DNA of 45,000 nucleotides from Rhodobacterales bacterium HKCCE3408 (lineage in GTDB: Bacteria > Pseudomonadota > Alphaproteobacteria > Rhodobacterales > Rhodobacteraceae), in NCBI GenBank assembly GCA_015689705.1, contig WVSN01000007.1, forward strand, positions 1 through 45,000, given 5' to 3'. Every line of letters begins with the position of its first letter. Position 1 is the stretch's first letter. Position numbers and translations under genes: made by a program. Under the pieces are notes generated by a model, which was not told the origin of the DNA, did no database searches, and saw only the letters and a program-made list of their open reading frames with translations. This document shows, one piece after another, positions 7,195 to 14,153 of this stretch.

Positions 7195-7902
7195 CTAAGC
7201 CCATCCGACGAGCTTGTGCTGCACGCCACCGACGTGACGATCCAGGTGGGTGATGCGCAGGTAGGCCAAGGCTGCGCCGATTGCGCGGTCGGCGTGGTGC
7301 CCTTTGCCCCCACCCTGCAGCGTCAGGTTGCCCGCGGACGTCGAGGCCAGCTCGAACGATCCGATCTCGTTCAGCAGGTCCCGCTTCCCGTCGAGGTCGT
7401 CCGCGATGGTCAGGGCCCGCGTTTCGATCCCGGCCGCTAGGTTCTCGATCAGGAGCGTCTTCGAGCACCGCACCACGTTGCGCTCGCGCGTGATCGCGGA
7501 GCCTGCGGTGATCACGACGCCGAGGTGCTCGATGCCCGCCTGATCCAGAACCGAGCTGAAAGGCTGGCCCAGGCCCGACGCATCGACGGTCAGGGTCCAG
7601 TGGGGAATCTGGCTCAGGCGTTTCGCGACGTAGTCGGCGAGGTCGGTGTAGGAGTAGAGCTGGATCGTCTCCTGGAAGACGACCGTCGCGCGTCGCGGCC
7701 CAAGCTTGTGCTCGAAACCGCGCCCCGTGAACTCAGGCAGGCACTCGTCGCGGATCACGACGAGAGCGGACGGGTCGTTGCGACCGAGGTCCATGCCGAC
7801 GTGGTGACGCAGCCAGCCGTTGACGTTGGTGCCTGCGGCGGCGGGATCGGCGCTGCTGGGCATCGTGATGCGCCCATCCTTGTGGTAGATAAGGTCAGGC
7901 AT
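7195..7902 (-). CDS. Terminase large subunit, nuclease part (separate ORF)
   Basis: 235 residues, starting at an ATG (7902) with a near-perfect AAGGAGGT ribosome-binding site 8-9 bases upstream. The protein is the RNase H-like nuclease half of a phage terminase: VGMDLGRNDPSALVV with the first Asp (near residue 37), LTVDASGLGQPF with a second Asp, and HHADRAIGAALAYL with the third acidic position near the C-terminus. The ATPase half is encoded just upstream in another frame, ending at 7755, so the two overlap by 148 bases. In most phages these are one chain. Either a frameshift split the gene and this half is translated independently, or the split is natural. Confidence 0.8.
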   Translation of the reverse strand: MPDLIYHKDGRITMPSSADPAAAGTNVNGWLRHHVGMDLGRNDPSALVVIRDECLPEFTGRGFEHKLGPRRATVVFQETIQLYSYTDLADYVAKRLSQIPHWTLTVDASGLGQPFSSVLDQAGIEHLGVVITAGSAITRERNVVRCSKTLLIENLAAGIETRALTIADDLDGKRDLLNEIGSFELASTSAGNLTLQGGGKGHHADRAIGAALAYLRITHLDRHVGGVQHKLVGWA

Positions 7903-8666
7903 AGCGCGCGGACCTCCTTGTTTGATGATGCCTCGAGCGACTCCCACGAGATCAGGGGCGTGCCTGCCCCGATGAACTCGCACAGGTGCTCCCGGCGGAA
8001 TGTCGCCTCGGACATCGTCGCCTTGTCGAACGCGACCTGGGCCGCGCGTCGCGGGATGTCGATGGATCGCGCCGTGATACGTCGGACGCGTTTCGCCGAC
8101 TGCCTCGTCTCGTAGAAGTACCCCTGTCGCAGGTTCGGCGTGGACAGGAGGAAGATGCGCCCCGTCTCCTTCCGCATCGGGAAGAAGGCTGTCAGCGCGT
8201 CGTCGTCGAGGAAGCACGCCTCGTCCGCGATGATCGTGTCCGCCGTCATACCGCGCGCCTGGTCGGTCGCAGGCAAGACGATGATCCGCCCGCCGTGTCG
8301 AGGATGCGCCTCGAGCTCCGTCTGCGTCTGGCGCACGATGGGCGGGCAGAAAGGATCCGTGTTCTTGTAGTCGAGGATGCGTCGGAAGAGCTCCGTCGAC
8401 TGACGCAGCGACGGCGCGTTCAGGATCACCGTCTTTCCCTTCGAGAAGTCGTCGTAGCCAAGCCCGCCTGCCGTCGTCGATTTGCCCGACTGCCGACCGC
8501 ACAGAGCGAGGATCATCCGATCCGTCTCGTCGCGTGCAGGATCGGACCGTAGCAAGTCGATCTGCCACGGGTCGGGCTCCCCGATGGCGAGCCGGAAGCG
8601 CTCGACGGGATCGAGGCTGACGGTCAGGCCTTGCAGGTCGGACAGGAAGTGTTTGTCGTGGATCAT
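7755..8666 (-). CDS. Terminase large subunit, ATPase part
   Basis: 303 residues; ATG at 8666 overlaps the stop of the upstream gene in ATGA. Walker A is CGRQSGKST (about residues 53-61) and Walker B is TIIADEA. The LLSTPN coupling motif follows (FLLSTPNLRQGYFYE). This is the DNA-packaging motor of tailed phages, which would cut and pump DNA through the portal. After EFIGAGTPLISWESLEAS the frame runs on for about 65 residues of atypical composition that overlap the nuclease ORF. The true end of the domain is therefore near 7945, and the tail is probably out of frame. Confidence 0.85.
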   Translation of the reverse strand: MIHDKHFLSDLQGLTVSLDPVERFRLAIGEPDPWQIDLLRSDPARDETDRMILALCGRQSGKSTTAGGLGYDDFSKGKTVILNAPSLRQSTELFRRILDYKNTDPFCPPIVRQTQTELEAHPRHGGRIIVLPATDQARGMTADTIIADEACFLDDDALTAFFPMRKETGRIFLLSTPNLRQGYFYETRQSAKRVRRITARSIDIPRRAAQVAFDKATMSEATFRREHLCEFIGAGTPLISWESLEASSNKEVRALCLTLSTTRMGASRCPAAPIPPPQAPTSTAGCVTTSAWTSVATTRPLSS

Positions 8667-9262
8667 GGCAGGGCCGGGTGCTCGAGGACCTTCAGCACCT
8701 TCATCTCCTCCAGGAAGTCGGCCTTCGCGTCCGGTTGACGTTCGAGGACGTTCAGGATGATCTGCCGCAGCTGGATGAACTGGGGCGACTCGTTCAGGTT
8801 CAGGTGGATGTCCATCCGCTTGTTCAGCTTGCCGTGCAGGTCGGCAAGTGACATGAGCGCCTGCCGCAGCTCCTTCAGCGACCCGAGCTGCATCGCCCGG
8901 TCCTCGTCGTCCTTCGCAGCCCGCAGCAGGTCCTTGAGCTCTCGCAGGACCCACTTCAGGTCCTTGTCCGTGTCCTCGCCGAACTCGTCCACGATCTGCG
9001 CGTGCTCGGCAATGGCGATCATCTTCGCCTCGCCCATCGCCGTCGCGATGATCTCGAGCCGCTCGTCTTCCGTCACCGTGGACATGTATCGGGCGACCGA
9101 CGTGTCGGTGATCGAGAAGTCCTTGCGCTCGTTCAGGTCCTTGGTGACCTGGAACATCGAGCGACGGCCCAGGACGATGTCCCTGACCGACGCGTCGCGG
9201 ACGTCCTTCGGCAGCAGGTCGAACTTCGACCGGTGCTTCGTCGTCTTGTCGATGCGCGACAC
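8663..9262 (-). CDS. Terminase small subunit-like protein
   Basis: 199 residues from a GTG at 9262, immediately after the stop of the previous gene, and ending in an ATGA overlap with the terminase ATPase gene. The N-terminus (KFDLLPKDVRDASVRDIVL, then ITDTSVARYMS) looks like a DNA-binding helix-turn-helix of the Mu gp27/DUF3486 sort. The middle is a long charged helical region and the C-terminus is again helical. Position directly before the large subunit and the N-terminal HTH point to a small terminase that recognises phage DNA. Family assignment is by pattern only. Confidence 0.55.
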   Translation of the reverse strand: MSRIDKTTKHRSKFDLLPKDVRDASVRDIVLGRRSMFQVTKDLNERKDFSITDTSVARYMSTVTEDERLEIIATAMGEAKMIAIAEHAQIVDEFGEDTDKDLKWVLRELKDLLRAAKDDEDRAMQLGSLKELRQALMSLADLHGKLNKRMDIHLNLNESPQFIQLRQIILNVLERQPDAKADFLEEMKVLKVLEHPALP

Positions 9263-9263
9263 G

Positions 9264-9662
9264 TCAGGACGCCTCGCGCACGATCTCCAGGTCCACGCCC
9301 TGCTCGGCTGCGAGCTTCTTCGCGGCCTGGTACTTGCGCACGTCGCGCGCGTCGGCCTTGGTGATCTTGATCGGGTCGCCAGCCTTGCGGAAGTCGATGG
9401 TCCCGTCCTTGTTCAGGCGGTCCTTCTGCTGCTGATCGGCAGCGGCGAGCAGCTTCTCGAGCTGGGCGGCTGCGTCGTCGTCCTTCGCCTTCGCGAGCTT
9501 GTCCAGGAGCTCGTCGTTCTTCTTCAGGACTCCGCCGATCTGATCCTCGACCTGCTTCTGCAGGGCGGGCAGGATGGTCTCGGCCAGTTTCGGGGCGAGT
9601 GCTTCGATCAGCTTGGACGCCTGATCGTCGTTGGTGGATTTCTGCTTGTCGTCGTCGGCCAT
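9264..9662 (-). CDS. Coiled-coil phage protein, possibly scaffold-like
   Basis: 132 residues; ATG at 9662 with AAAGGAGAG upstream. The sequence is acidic at the start, then a long Lys/Glu/Ala/Leu coiled coil (about 15-80, with DDELLDKLAKAK-type heptads), then a basic C-terminus. Such composition is seen in scaffolding proteins and in small phage structural proteins, but no domain is recognised. It is the upstream neighbour of the small-terminase-like gene, 1 base from it. Confidence 0.6.
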   Translation of the reverse strand: MADDDKQKSTNDDQASKLIEALAPKLAETILPALQKQVEDQIGGVLKKNDELLDKLAKAKDDDAAAQLEKLLAAADQQQKDRLNKDGTIDFRKAGDPIKITKADARDVRKYQAAKKLAAEQGVDLEIVREAS

Positions 9663-9763
9663 GGGGCTCTCCTTTGAACGATGAAAGGCGCGGGCCAGTG
9701 ACTGCCCGCGCCCCGCATCATCGAATTTAGGAGTGGGCCTAACCCACGACGCGATTGTGGGGC

Positions 9764-10222
9764 CTATCCGTTCGCCGCCACAACCGCAGATTGAGGTGCA
9801 AGTCGGTAGTAGCCTTCCGTGTCGCGTGTCACGAGGCCGCGAGCGATCAGCCGGTCCAGGGCGCACTTGACCGTATTGTACTCGGCCTCGAGCTCCCACC
9901 CGATCTCGCGGATGGTGTTCGCGCCGTCGCGCATCGCGTCCAGGATCGCCTCCTGCGTCTCGCCGGGCTTTCGGATAACTGGCTTATGCGTCCCGAACCC
10001 CTTGAACTGGACCATCTTCGCGACACGCGGTGCCAGGTGCTTGCTCGCCTCCTCCTCGCACCCCTTGACGCAGAACACGCCGTTCTCGAGCCGCACGACA
10101 TAGCCCTCCTTGATCAGGTGGTTGATGCGTCCGGTCATCTGGCTGAGGTGCAAGGGCGTCAGCTCCGCGATGCGCAGCGACGTGAAGGGGCGGTCGCGCG
10201 GCAGGATGTCGAGCACCTCCAT
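9764..10222 (-). CDS. Two-domain winged-helix DNA-binding protein
   Basis: 152 residues. Two helix-turn-helix units are visible. The first is near residues 15-50 (LHLSQMTGRINHLIKEGYVVRL). The second is near 88-145 (AILDAMRDGANTIREIGWEL, then VKCALDRLIARGLVTR, then a YYRL wing). Both have the recognition helix followed by 'xxGxV' of MarR/Rrf2-like winged helices. A regulator or a packaging accessory is possible. The start directly follows the TAA stop of the upstream gene (TAAATG), so translation is probably coupled. Confidence 0.65.
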   Translation of the reverse strand: MEVLDILPRDRPFTSLRIAELTPLHLSQMTGRINHLIKEGYVVRLENGVFCVKGCEEEASKHLAPRVAKMVQFKGFGTHKPVIRKPGETQEAILDAMRDGANTIREIGWELEAEYNTVKCALDRLIARGLVTRDTEGYYRLAPQSAVVAANG

Positions 10223-10501
10223 TTAGGTCCACTTCTTGTGCGGCCGCTCGGGCGGGTCGAGGCGGGCTGTCAGTGAGGCGTGGACATAGTCGTCGTTAAG
10301 GTCGAGCGCGTCGAAGTAGAACCGCCGCATGTCGGCCCACGGGCCCGATGGTTGCAGGAAGAACTCGTGCGCCTCGAACTTGACCCTCTCGTCCGACGAG
10401 TTCAGTTCCTCAATCGCCTGCATGACGACTGCGAAGGCGAGGTGCTGTTCCGGGGTGAATTTCGGTGACTTGTGCAGTGTCGGGTCTTGCACTGGTCGCA
10501 T
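10223..10501 (-). CDS. Small phage-type hypothetical protein
   Basis: 92 residues. It has FTPEQHLAFAVVMQAIEEL followed by EAHEFFLQPSGPWADMRRFYFDALDLNDDYV, a pattern seen in short phage and prophage proteins where an 'EA..FF....W...R' helix is followed by a 'ld.dyv' helix. It begins 13 bases after the TAG of the portal gene and in the same frame. Function unknown. Confidence 0.5.
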   Translation of the reverse strand: MRPVQDPTLHKSPKFTPEQHLAFAVVMQAIEELNSSDERVKFEAHEFFLQPSGPWADMRRFYFDALDLNDDYVHASLTARLDPPERPHKKWT

Positions 10502-10513
10502 GAGGGCCTCCGC

Positions 10514-11605
10514 CTATTGTGCTCCCGCGTTCGGGAACAGGATGAGGGTCGGGTCCTCGTCGGTCTCGATCTTCTCGTGCTCGTCGTCGAGGCTGCGATT
10601 GACGTCCATCAGCTCGCCCTTCTTGAGGTTCATCAGGAAGGTGTCGTGCGAGATGGCGCCCGCCTGCCACGCCTTGAGCAGAGCGGTCAGCGTCGCGGGG
10701 TCGATCTGGGTCGATACGAAGTCCCGGTGCAGGGACAGGACGACCTGGTCGGCTGTGCCGGGTTGCGTCCATTCGGCGGCGATGCGGAGCAGTTTCAGCA
10801 GGCCAGCCTCGACCATCACGACGGACGAGTGCAGCAGGGACATCTCGTCCTTGATGCGAAGGGACCCCGTGCCCTCCGTCTCGTTGCGCCCTTTGCCCGA
10901 GTGCACCATGCGCGCGCCGAGAGCTGCCATCTGAGCTGTCAGGTCGTCGAGGGCGGTCTTCTGGGCTGCGATACCGGCGCCCGTGAATTCGAGCATCCCG
11001 GCCTGCGCGCCTTCGGGCAGAACCCAGAACGCGCCGCTACCGATCTGCTGCGGTCGCTGCTCCTCCGTGATCGCACCCGCGATCCAGGGCGTCGGCTGCG
11101 ACGTGAGGAACAGGCTCCAGAAGTAGTCCGCCGACACGCGCCAAAGAGCCAGATTGACGTTCGCGAGGTCGGTCAGGGCGGGCTTCTCGATGTCGGCCTT
11201 GAGGTTGTAGGGGCTGACGATGACCACCGGGATATCGAACATGGGCGAACCGTTCACGGTCGGCACGATGTCCTCGCCCACCTGCACTTCGGTCGGCTTG
11301 CCGTCGCTGGTCGAGCGCGTGACGTGCATCCGCCGCACGGTGTAGGCTGGCTCGAGGGTCAGGATCAGGTGCTGCTCGACGCCGCTGTCTACCAGGTCGT
11401 CCACGTCCTCGTGAAGGCGCAGGTAGGTCAGCTTCTGTCGGCCCTGCACGAGCTCCTCCTTCCAGTCGAGGATGTGCTCGGACAGGAAGGTCGAGATGAA
11501 CGGGGCTTGGGCAGGGGCTGTTCCCTCGGTGGGGTAGTCGAGAAGCATCGCGACGCGCGACACGGACAGGACTTCGCGCAGGACGACTTCGATCAGGACC
11601 TGCAT
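10514..11605 (-). CDS. Portal protein (DUF4055 type), C-terminal part after in-frame TAG
   Basis: 363 residues from the first ATG after the stop at 11630-11632. It continues the reading frame of the upstream ORF exactly, with only TAG and eight sense codons between them. The start region (REVLSVSRVAMLLDYP) corresponds to the internal 'evL..GR.gvLvDyP' stretch of DUF4055 portals, so this is not a natural N-terminus. Later parts (YNLKADIEKPALTDLANVNLALWRVSADYF; the helix around VMVEAGLLKLLRIAAEW) also fit a portal stem and clip. The portal is the ring through which phage DNA enters the head. Together with the N-terminal ORF it would give 461 residues, a normal portal length. Confidence 0.7.
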   Translation of the reverse strand: MQVLIEVVLREVLSVSRVAMLLDYPTEGTAPAQAPFISTFLSEHILDWKEELVQGRQKLTYLRLHEDVDDLVDSGVEQHLILTLEPAYTVRRMHVTRSTSDGKPTEVQVGEDIVPTVNGSPMFDIPVVIVSPYNLKADIEKPALTDLANVNLALWRVSADYFWSLFLTSQPTPWIAGAITEEQRPQQIGSGAFWVLPEGAQAGMLEFTGAGIAAQKTALDDLTAQMAALGARMVHSGKGRNETEGTGSLRIKDEMSLLHSSVVMVEAGLLKLLRIAAEWTQPGTADQVVLSLHRDFVSTQIDPATLTALLKAWQAGAISHDTFLMNLKKGELMDVNRSLDDEHEKIETDEDPTLILFPNAGAQ

Positions 11606-11629
11606 GGAGTTCCCCTCGAACGTCGCAGC

Positions 11630-11899
11630 CTAGCGCATCGGTTCGAGGCGCGAGGGCAGTTCCAGGATGGGCAGGTTCCGCGTTGCGGCGCCGACGAGGC
11701 CGCGCAAGGTGCGCTCCGTCGTGTTGAACAGGGACGCGCCTGCGAGGTAGCGCGTGTACTGCTGCTGCGTCAGGCCCTCGGGCTTCGGCAGATAGATCGA
11801 CCCCTGCTGCTTCAGGCGATCGTCGCCCTCGAGAAGGTCACGAATCTTGTCCACCTGCGCGCGTCGGGCGTGATACGTTCGGTGGTAGACCTTGGTCAT
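11630..11899 (-). CDS. Portal protein (DUF4055 type), N-terminal part ending at TAG
   Basis: 89 residues; ATG at 11899 overlaps the stop of the previous gene (ATGA). It has IRDLLEGDDRLKQQGSIYLP and ERTLRGLVGAATRNLPILEL, typical of the beginning of DUF4055-type portals, and ends RLEPMR followed by TAG. The next 120 codons in the same frame continue the family pattern, so the TAG interrupts one original portal gene. A loss-of-function mutation is the simplest reading; suppression by an amber tRNA cannot be excluded. Confidence 0.7.
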   Translation of the reverse strand: MTKVYHRTYHARRAQVDKIRDLLEGDDRLKQQGSIYLPKPEGLTQQQYTRYLAGASLFNTTERTLRGLVGAATRNLPILELPSRLEPMR

Positions 11900-12144
11900 A
11901 CGAGCGCGCTCGCGACGGTCTGCCACGGGATGTCGAACCACTGGCCCGTGACGGTCATCACCTTCACACCGTCAGCGGTGCGCTCGACCGCGACGGGGCC
12001 TGCAGGGCTGTCGCCGATGAAGGCGGTCAGGATCGCCGCCTCGAGCTCTTCAGGTTCGACCGCGAACGGGATCGCGTTCGAGGTGGAGTCGGTTTTCGTT
12101 TTCAGGACGGACCCTCCGGGTGCGCCTTCGATGGTGAGTTGCAT
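11896..12144 (-). CDS. Small hypothetical protein, first gene of the packaging block
   Basis: 82 residues; ATG at 12144 with GGGAG about 9 bases upstream. It looks like a small beta-rich protein (MQLTIEGAPGGSVLK; VERTADGVKVMTVTGQWFDIPW). It overlaps the portal gene in ATGA. No family is recognised. The orientation and overlap put it in one operon with the portal and terminase genes. Confidence 0.6.
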   Translation of the reverse strand: MQLTIEGAPGGSVLKTKTDSTSNAIPFAVEPEELEAAILTAFIGDSPAGPVAVERTADGVKVMTVTGQWFDIPWQTVASALV

Positions 12145-12585
12145 GAGGGTCTCCCTGATTGCGATACGCCGGGTGGGCCTAGGACGGCTATCCATGGACC
12201 GGTGCGACGACCCACCCGACTGATGCCTTGTCGCACAGTGTGGATTATACAACCTGGGGTTGTGGATCGACCACTGCAGTTTTAGGTACTAGCGCAGGTT
12301 TCGCGGGTGCTTCAGCAGCGCGTCAGAGAGCCCGGTGGCAGGGGCGTGGGCATCGTCGTGGGGCAGATGGGCGAGACGCGCCTCTCTGGTCGGTTTCGCT
12401 GAGTGCTCTGGGGCAGGATAGGCGGCGCGTGACCTGAAGCTGTGATCTTCTGTCTTCCCCGGGGGCGGGGGGCGGCGGCAGACAAAGGGGGTGGTCGAGG
12501 CGTCTGCGTCGATTGCAAGGCGTTTTGCAAGGAGGTAGCGGACGCAACCGCTTGTTTTCCAAGACGCCTTGTGCCTATCCCCCGT
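12145..12585. other. Gene-less right end of the element
   Basis: No convincing gene is seen between the first packaging gene and the right junction. Open frames here have no ribosome-binding site and unusual composition. The stretch probably holds the promoter for the minus-strand packaging genes and the right integrase arm sites at 12513-12531. Confidence 0.6.
12513..12531 (+). repeat. Paired TTGCAAG direct repeats, right end (possible integrase arm sites)
   Basis: TTGCAAG at 12513-12519 and 12525-12531 (12-bp period), about 55-75 bp inside the right junction. It is the same heptamer, orientation and pairing as at 881-898 at the left end. Confidence 0.6.
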
Positions 12586-12590
12586 CATTA
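12586..12590. other. Right attachment-site core CATTA
   Basis: The second copy of CATTA, at the boundary of element and 5' tRNA half. With the left copy at 810-814 it defines the crossover region. Rejoining the halves across one CATTA restores a complete tRNA-Thr(CGT). Confidence 0.7.
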
Positions 12591-12625
12591 CGAATGCGTT
12601 GCTCTACCAGCTGAGCTACACCGGC
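12586..12625 (-). pseudogene. 5' half of a disrupted tRNA-Thr(CGT) gene
   Basis: On the minus strand: acceptor strand GCCGGTG, TA, D arm GCTC...GAGC, anticodon strand ACGCA and loop TTCGTAA, then TG followed by unrelated ACGGGGG. The expected TGCGT, T arm and CACCGGC are missing here and are found at 774-814. Acceptor 7/7 and anticodon-stem 5/5 pairing between the two pieces shows that they were one gene. Confidence 0.92.
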
Positions 12626-12666
12626 ACGCCGCGCCGTTTAGCAAGGTCGCACCGGCTTGCCCAGTG

Positions 12667-14139
12667 CTAATTTTGCGCCGCTTGCGGTTCGGTTTCGGCC
12701 GCGTCTTCGCCGTCCTCGACGATCTCGGCATCCTCCGCGTCGTCGGGTGCGCTGCGGTCCTCGAGCGCACCGACGATCAGCGGCAGCATGTGCGCGGCGC
12801 TCGACAGTGCGGCGGCGCTCTGCTTCGGTTCTTCCCAGGCCAGGGTGTCGAACCGCTCGCAGTTCTCGCAGATCGGCTGCCAGTCGGCATGGACATGGCC
12901 GCAGGCGGTGCACATCCATTGCGGCCCGCGCGAGGCCGTGACCGCCTTGGCGAGCCAGGCGCGGACGTGCCGATCTTCGCCACCTTCGCCACGCTCGATC
13001 GCAGCCATCAGGGTCAGCGTCCGGGCATCGGCCCGTGTCTCGTGCAGATCGCCGAGCGCGGTGCGCGCACGGGCGAAGTCATCCGCGGCGATCAATAGCT
13101 CGGCGTGAAGCAGCCGCGTCTCGGGATCGTTCGGATGCCGCGCCAGAAGCGGACGGAACCGGGCCAGGCGCGCCTTGGGGGTCTCGTTCGGTTCGATCGC
13201 GGCGAAGGCCGCGGCAATGTCGGGATGCGGCGCGGCGTCCCATGCCTTGCGCAGGATCTTCCCGGCGCCCTTCGGCTTGCCTTCTTCGACGGCCATGCGC
13301 GCGGCCATGACGGCGGCAGGCACGAGGTCGGGCGACAGGCGGTTGGCTTCGTAGGCTTCGGCACGGGCGGTCTCGATCTTGCCGTCCGCAAGCGCGTCGC
13401 GGGCATGGGCAAGGGCGAGGACGGCGTCGCGCCGGCGATGCACGTCGCGCGGCAGGCTGCCGGATTTCAGCTTTGCGGTCAGCGTGGCGCGGGCGCCCTT
13501 CCAGTCCTCGTCACGGGTCTGAAGGCCAAGAAGCGTGTCCTGCATCTCGGCATTCGCGGGCCGGATCGCCAGTGCCTTCTCGGCCAGCTTCAGGGCGGTG
13601 TCCGTGTCCCCGGCCTCGAGCTTCTGGCGGACGAGGCCCCGGATGCCGACGAAGCGCGTGCGGTCGTCCTGTACCAGCGCCTTCATCGTCTCGGTTGCGA
13701 GCTTGGTGTCGCCCACCATCTCGGCGCCCTGCGCGATCACGAGATTGGTCAATTCGGGGCGATGAAGGTAACCCTCGGCGCGTTGCGCCTTGCGGATCGC
13801 CAGACGGCCCTCGCCCGCGGCCAGAGCCAGCATCCCTTCACCAAGCGCCTCGTAGCCACGCCGCTCGCTCCGCCGGTTCATGTAGCGTGAGATCGCGGTT
13901 TCGTCGCCGTTGAGAAAGCGTAGCGTCGCGACAACAAGGCCGGCGAGCCGCAGGATCAGCCAGACAAGAAGCAGAAGGGCAAGCGTCACCACGATCGTGG
14001 CGATGGGGGTCAGGGCGAATTCCCGTCCCGCGACGCGGACGAGAACCACCTCGCGCAGCTCGAGCAGGTAGCCCGCGCCGAGCGACAGCGCGGCGACGAT
14101 GACCACGAAGATGACGATCTTGAGCAGCGACCAGAGCAT
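12667..14139 (-). CDS. hemY: HemY-like membrane TPR protein
   Basis: 490 residues; ATG at 14139. Two N-terminal membrane segments (about 5-27 and 45-70) are followed by a long helical TPR region (about 100-390), the HemY_N arrangement of alphaproteobacteria. Near the C-terminus is a rubredoxin-like zinc ribbon (CTACGHVHADW, then CENCERFD), followed by an acidic tail. The gene lies next to a mitofilin-like gene and hemD. The heme link is by genomic position and family name; this HemY is not the oxygen-dependent protoporphyrinogen oxidase of Gram-positives, and its molecular role is unproven. Stop is 77 bases from the split tRNA, so this gene marks the end of the element. Confidence 0.88.
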   Translation of the reverse strand: MLWSLLKIVIFVVIVAALSLGAGYLLELREVVLVRVAGREFALTPIATIVVTLALLLLVWLILRLAGLVVATLRFLNGDETAISRYMNRRSERRGYEALGEGMLALAAGEGRLAIRKAQRAEGYLHRPELTNLVIAQGAEMVGDTKLATETMKALVQDDRTRFVGIRGLVRQKLEAGDTDTALKLAEKALAIRPANAEMQDTLLGLQTRDEDWKGARATLTAKLKSGSLPRDVHRRRDAVLALAHARDALADGKIETARAEAYEANRLSPDLVPAAVMAARMAVEEGKPKGAGKILRKAWDAAPHPDIAAAFAAIEPNETPKARLARFRPLLARHPNDPETRLLHAELLIAADDFARARTALGDLHETRADARTLTLMAAIERGEGGEDRHVRAWLAKAVTASRGPQWMCTACGHVHADWQPICENCERFDTLAWEEPKQSAAALSSAAHMLPLIVGALEDRSAPDDAEDAEIVEDGEDAAETEPQAAQN

Positions 14140-14153
14140 CGTCCCGTCCCCCC

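Larger units (their letters stand above)
815..12585. mobile_element. 11.8 kb integrated element splitting tRNA-Thr(CGT); defence and phage-packaging cargo
   Basis: The limits are set by the two halves of one tRNA-Thr gene at 774-814 and 12586-12625, joined by the shared core CATTA. Inside are paired TTGCAAG repeats near both ends, an intact diverged tRNA-Thr(CGT), a HEPN protein, a DUF4338 protein with a GHKL ATPase, and a terminase/portal block. All genes but one run on the minus strand. There is no recognisable tyrosine or serine recombinase, capsid, tail, replication or lysis gene. The terminase is split and the portal has an internal TAG. It could be a decaying prophage, a phage satellite, or a trans-mobilised element of the kind that uses another element's integrase; the sequence does not decide between them. 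Confidence 0.8.

Noticed and set aside
7900..7950. Programmed -1 frameshift joining the terminase halves
   Set aside because: No X-XXY-YYZ slippery heptamer at the overlap. The AAGGAGGT followed by ATG fits independent initiation better.
10514..11899. TAG recoding in the element
   Set aside because: Only one in-frame TAG is seen, other stop codons look normal, and no suppressor tRNA is present in the window.
10472..12223. 583-codon plus-strand frame opposite the portal region
   Set aside because: Shadow of the phage genes; no family features or start signal.
12289..12588. 99-codon minus-strand frame at the right end of the element
   Set aside because: No ribosome-binding site, Pro/Arg-rich shadow-like composition, and it runs through the presumed arm sites into the junction.
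774..12625. tRNA halves as a trans-spliced or intron-containing tRNA
   Set aside because: The gap is 11.8 kb, full of genes and with no self-splicing intron structure seen at the joints; the 3' half has a damaged T stem. Integration into the gene explains the data better.
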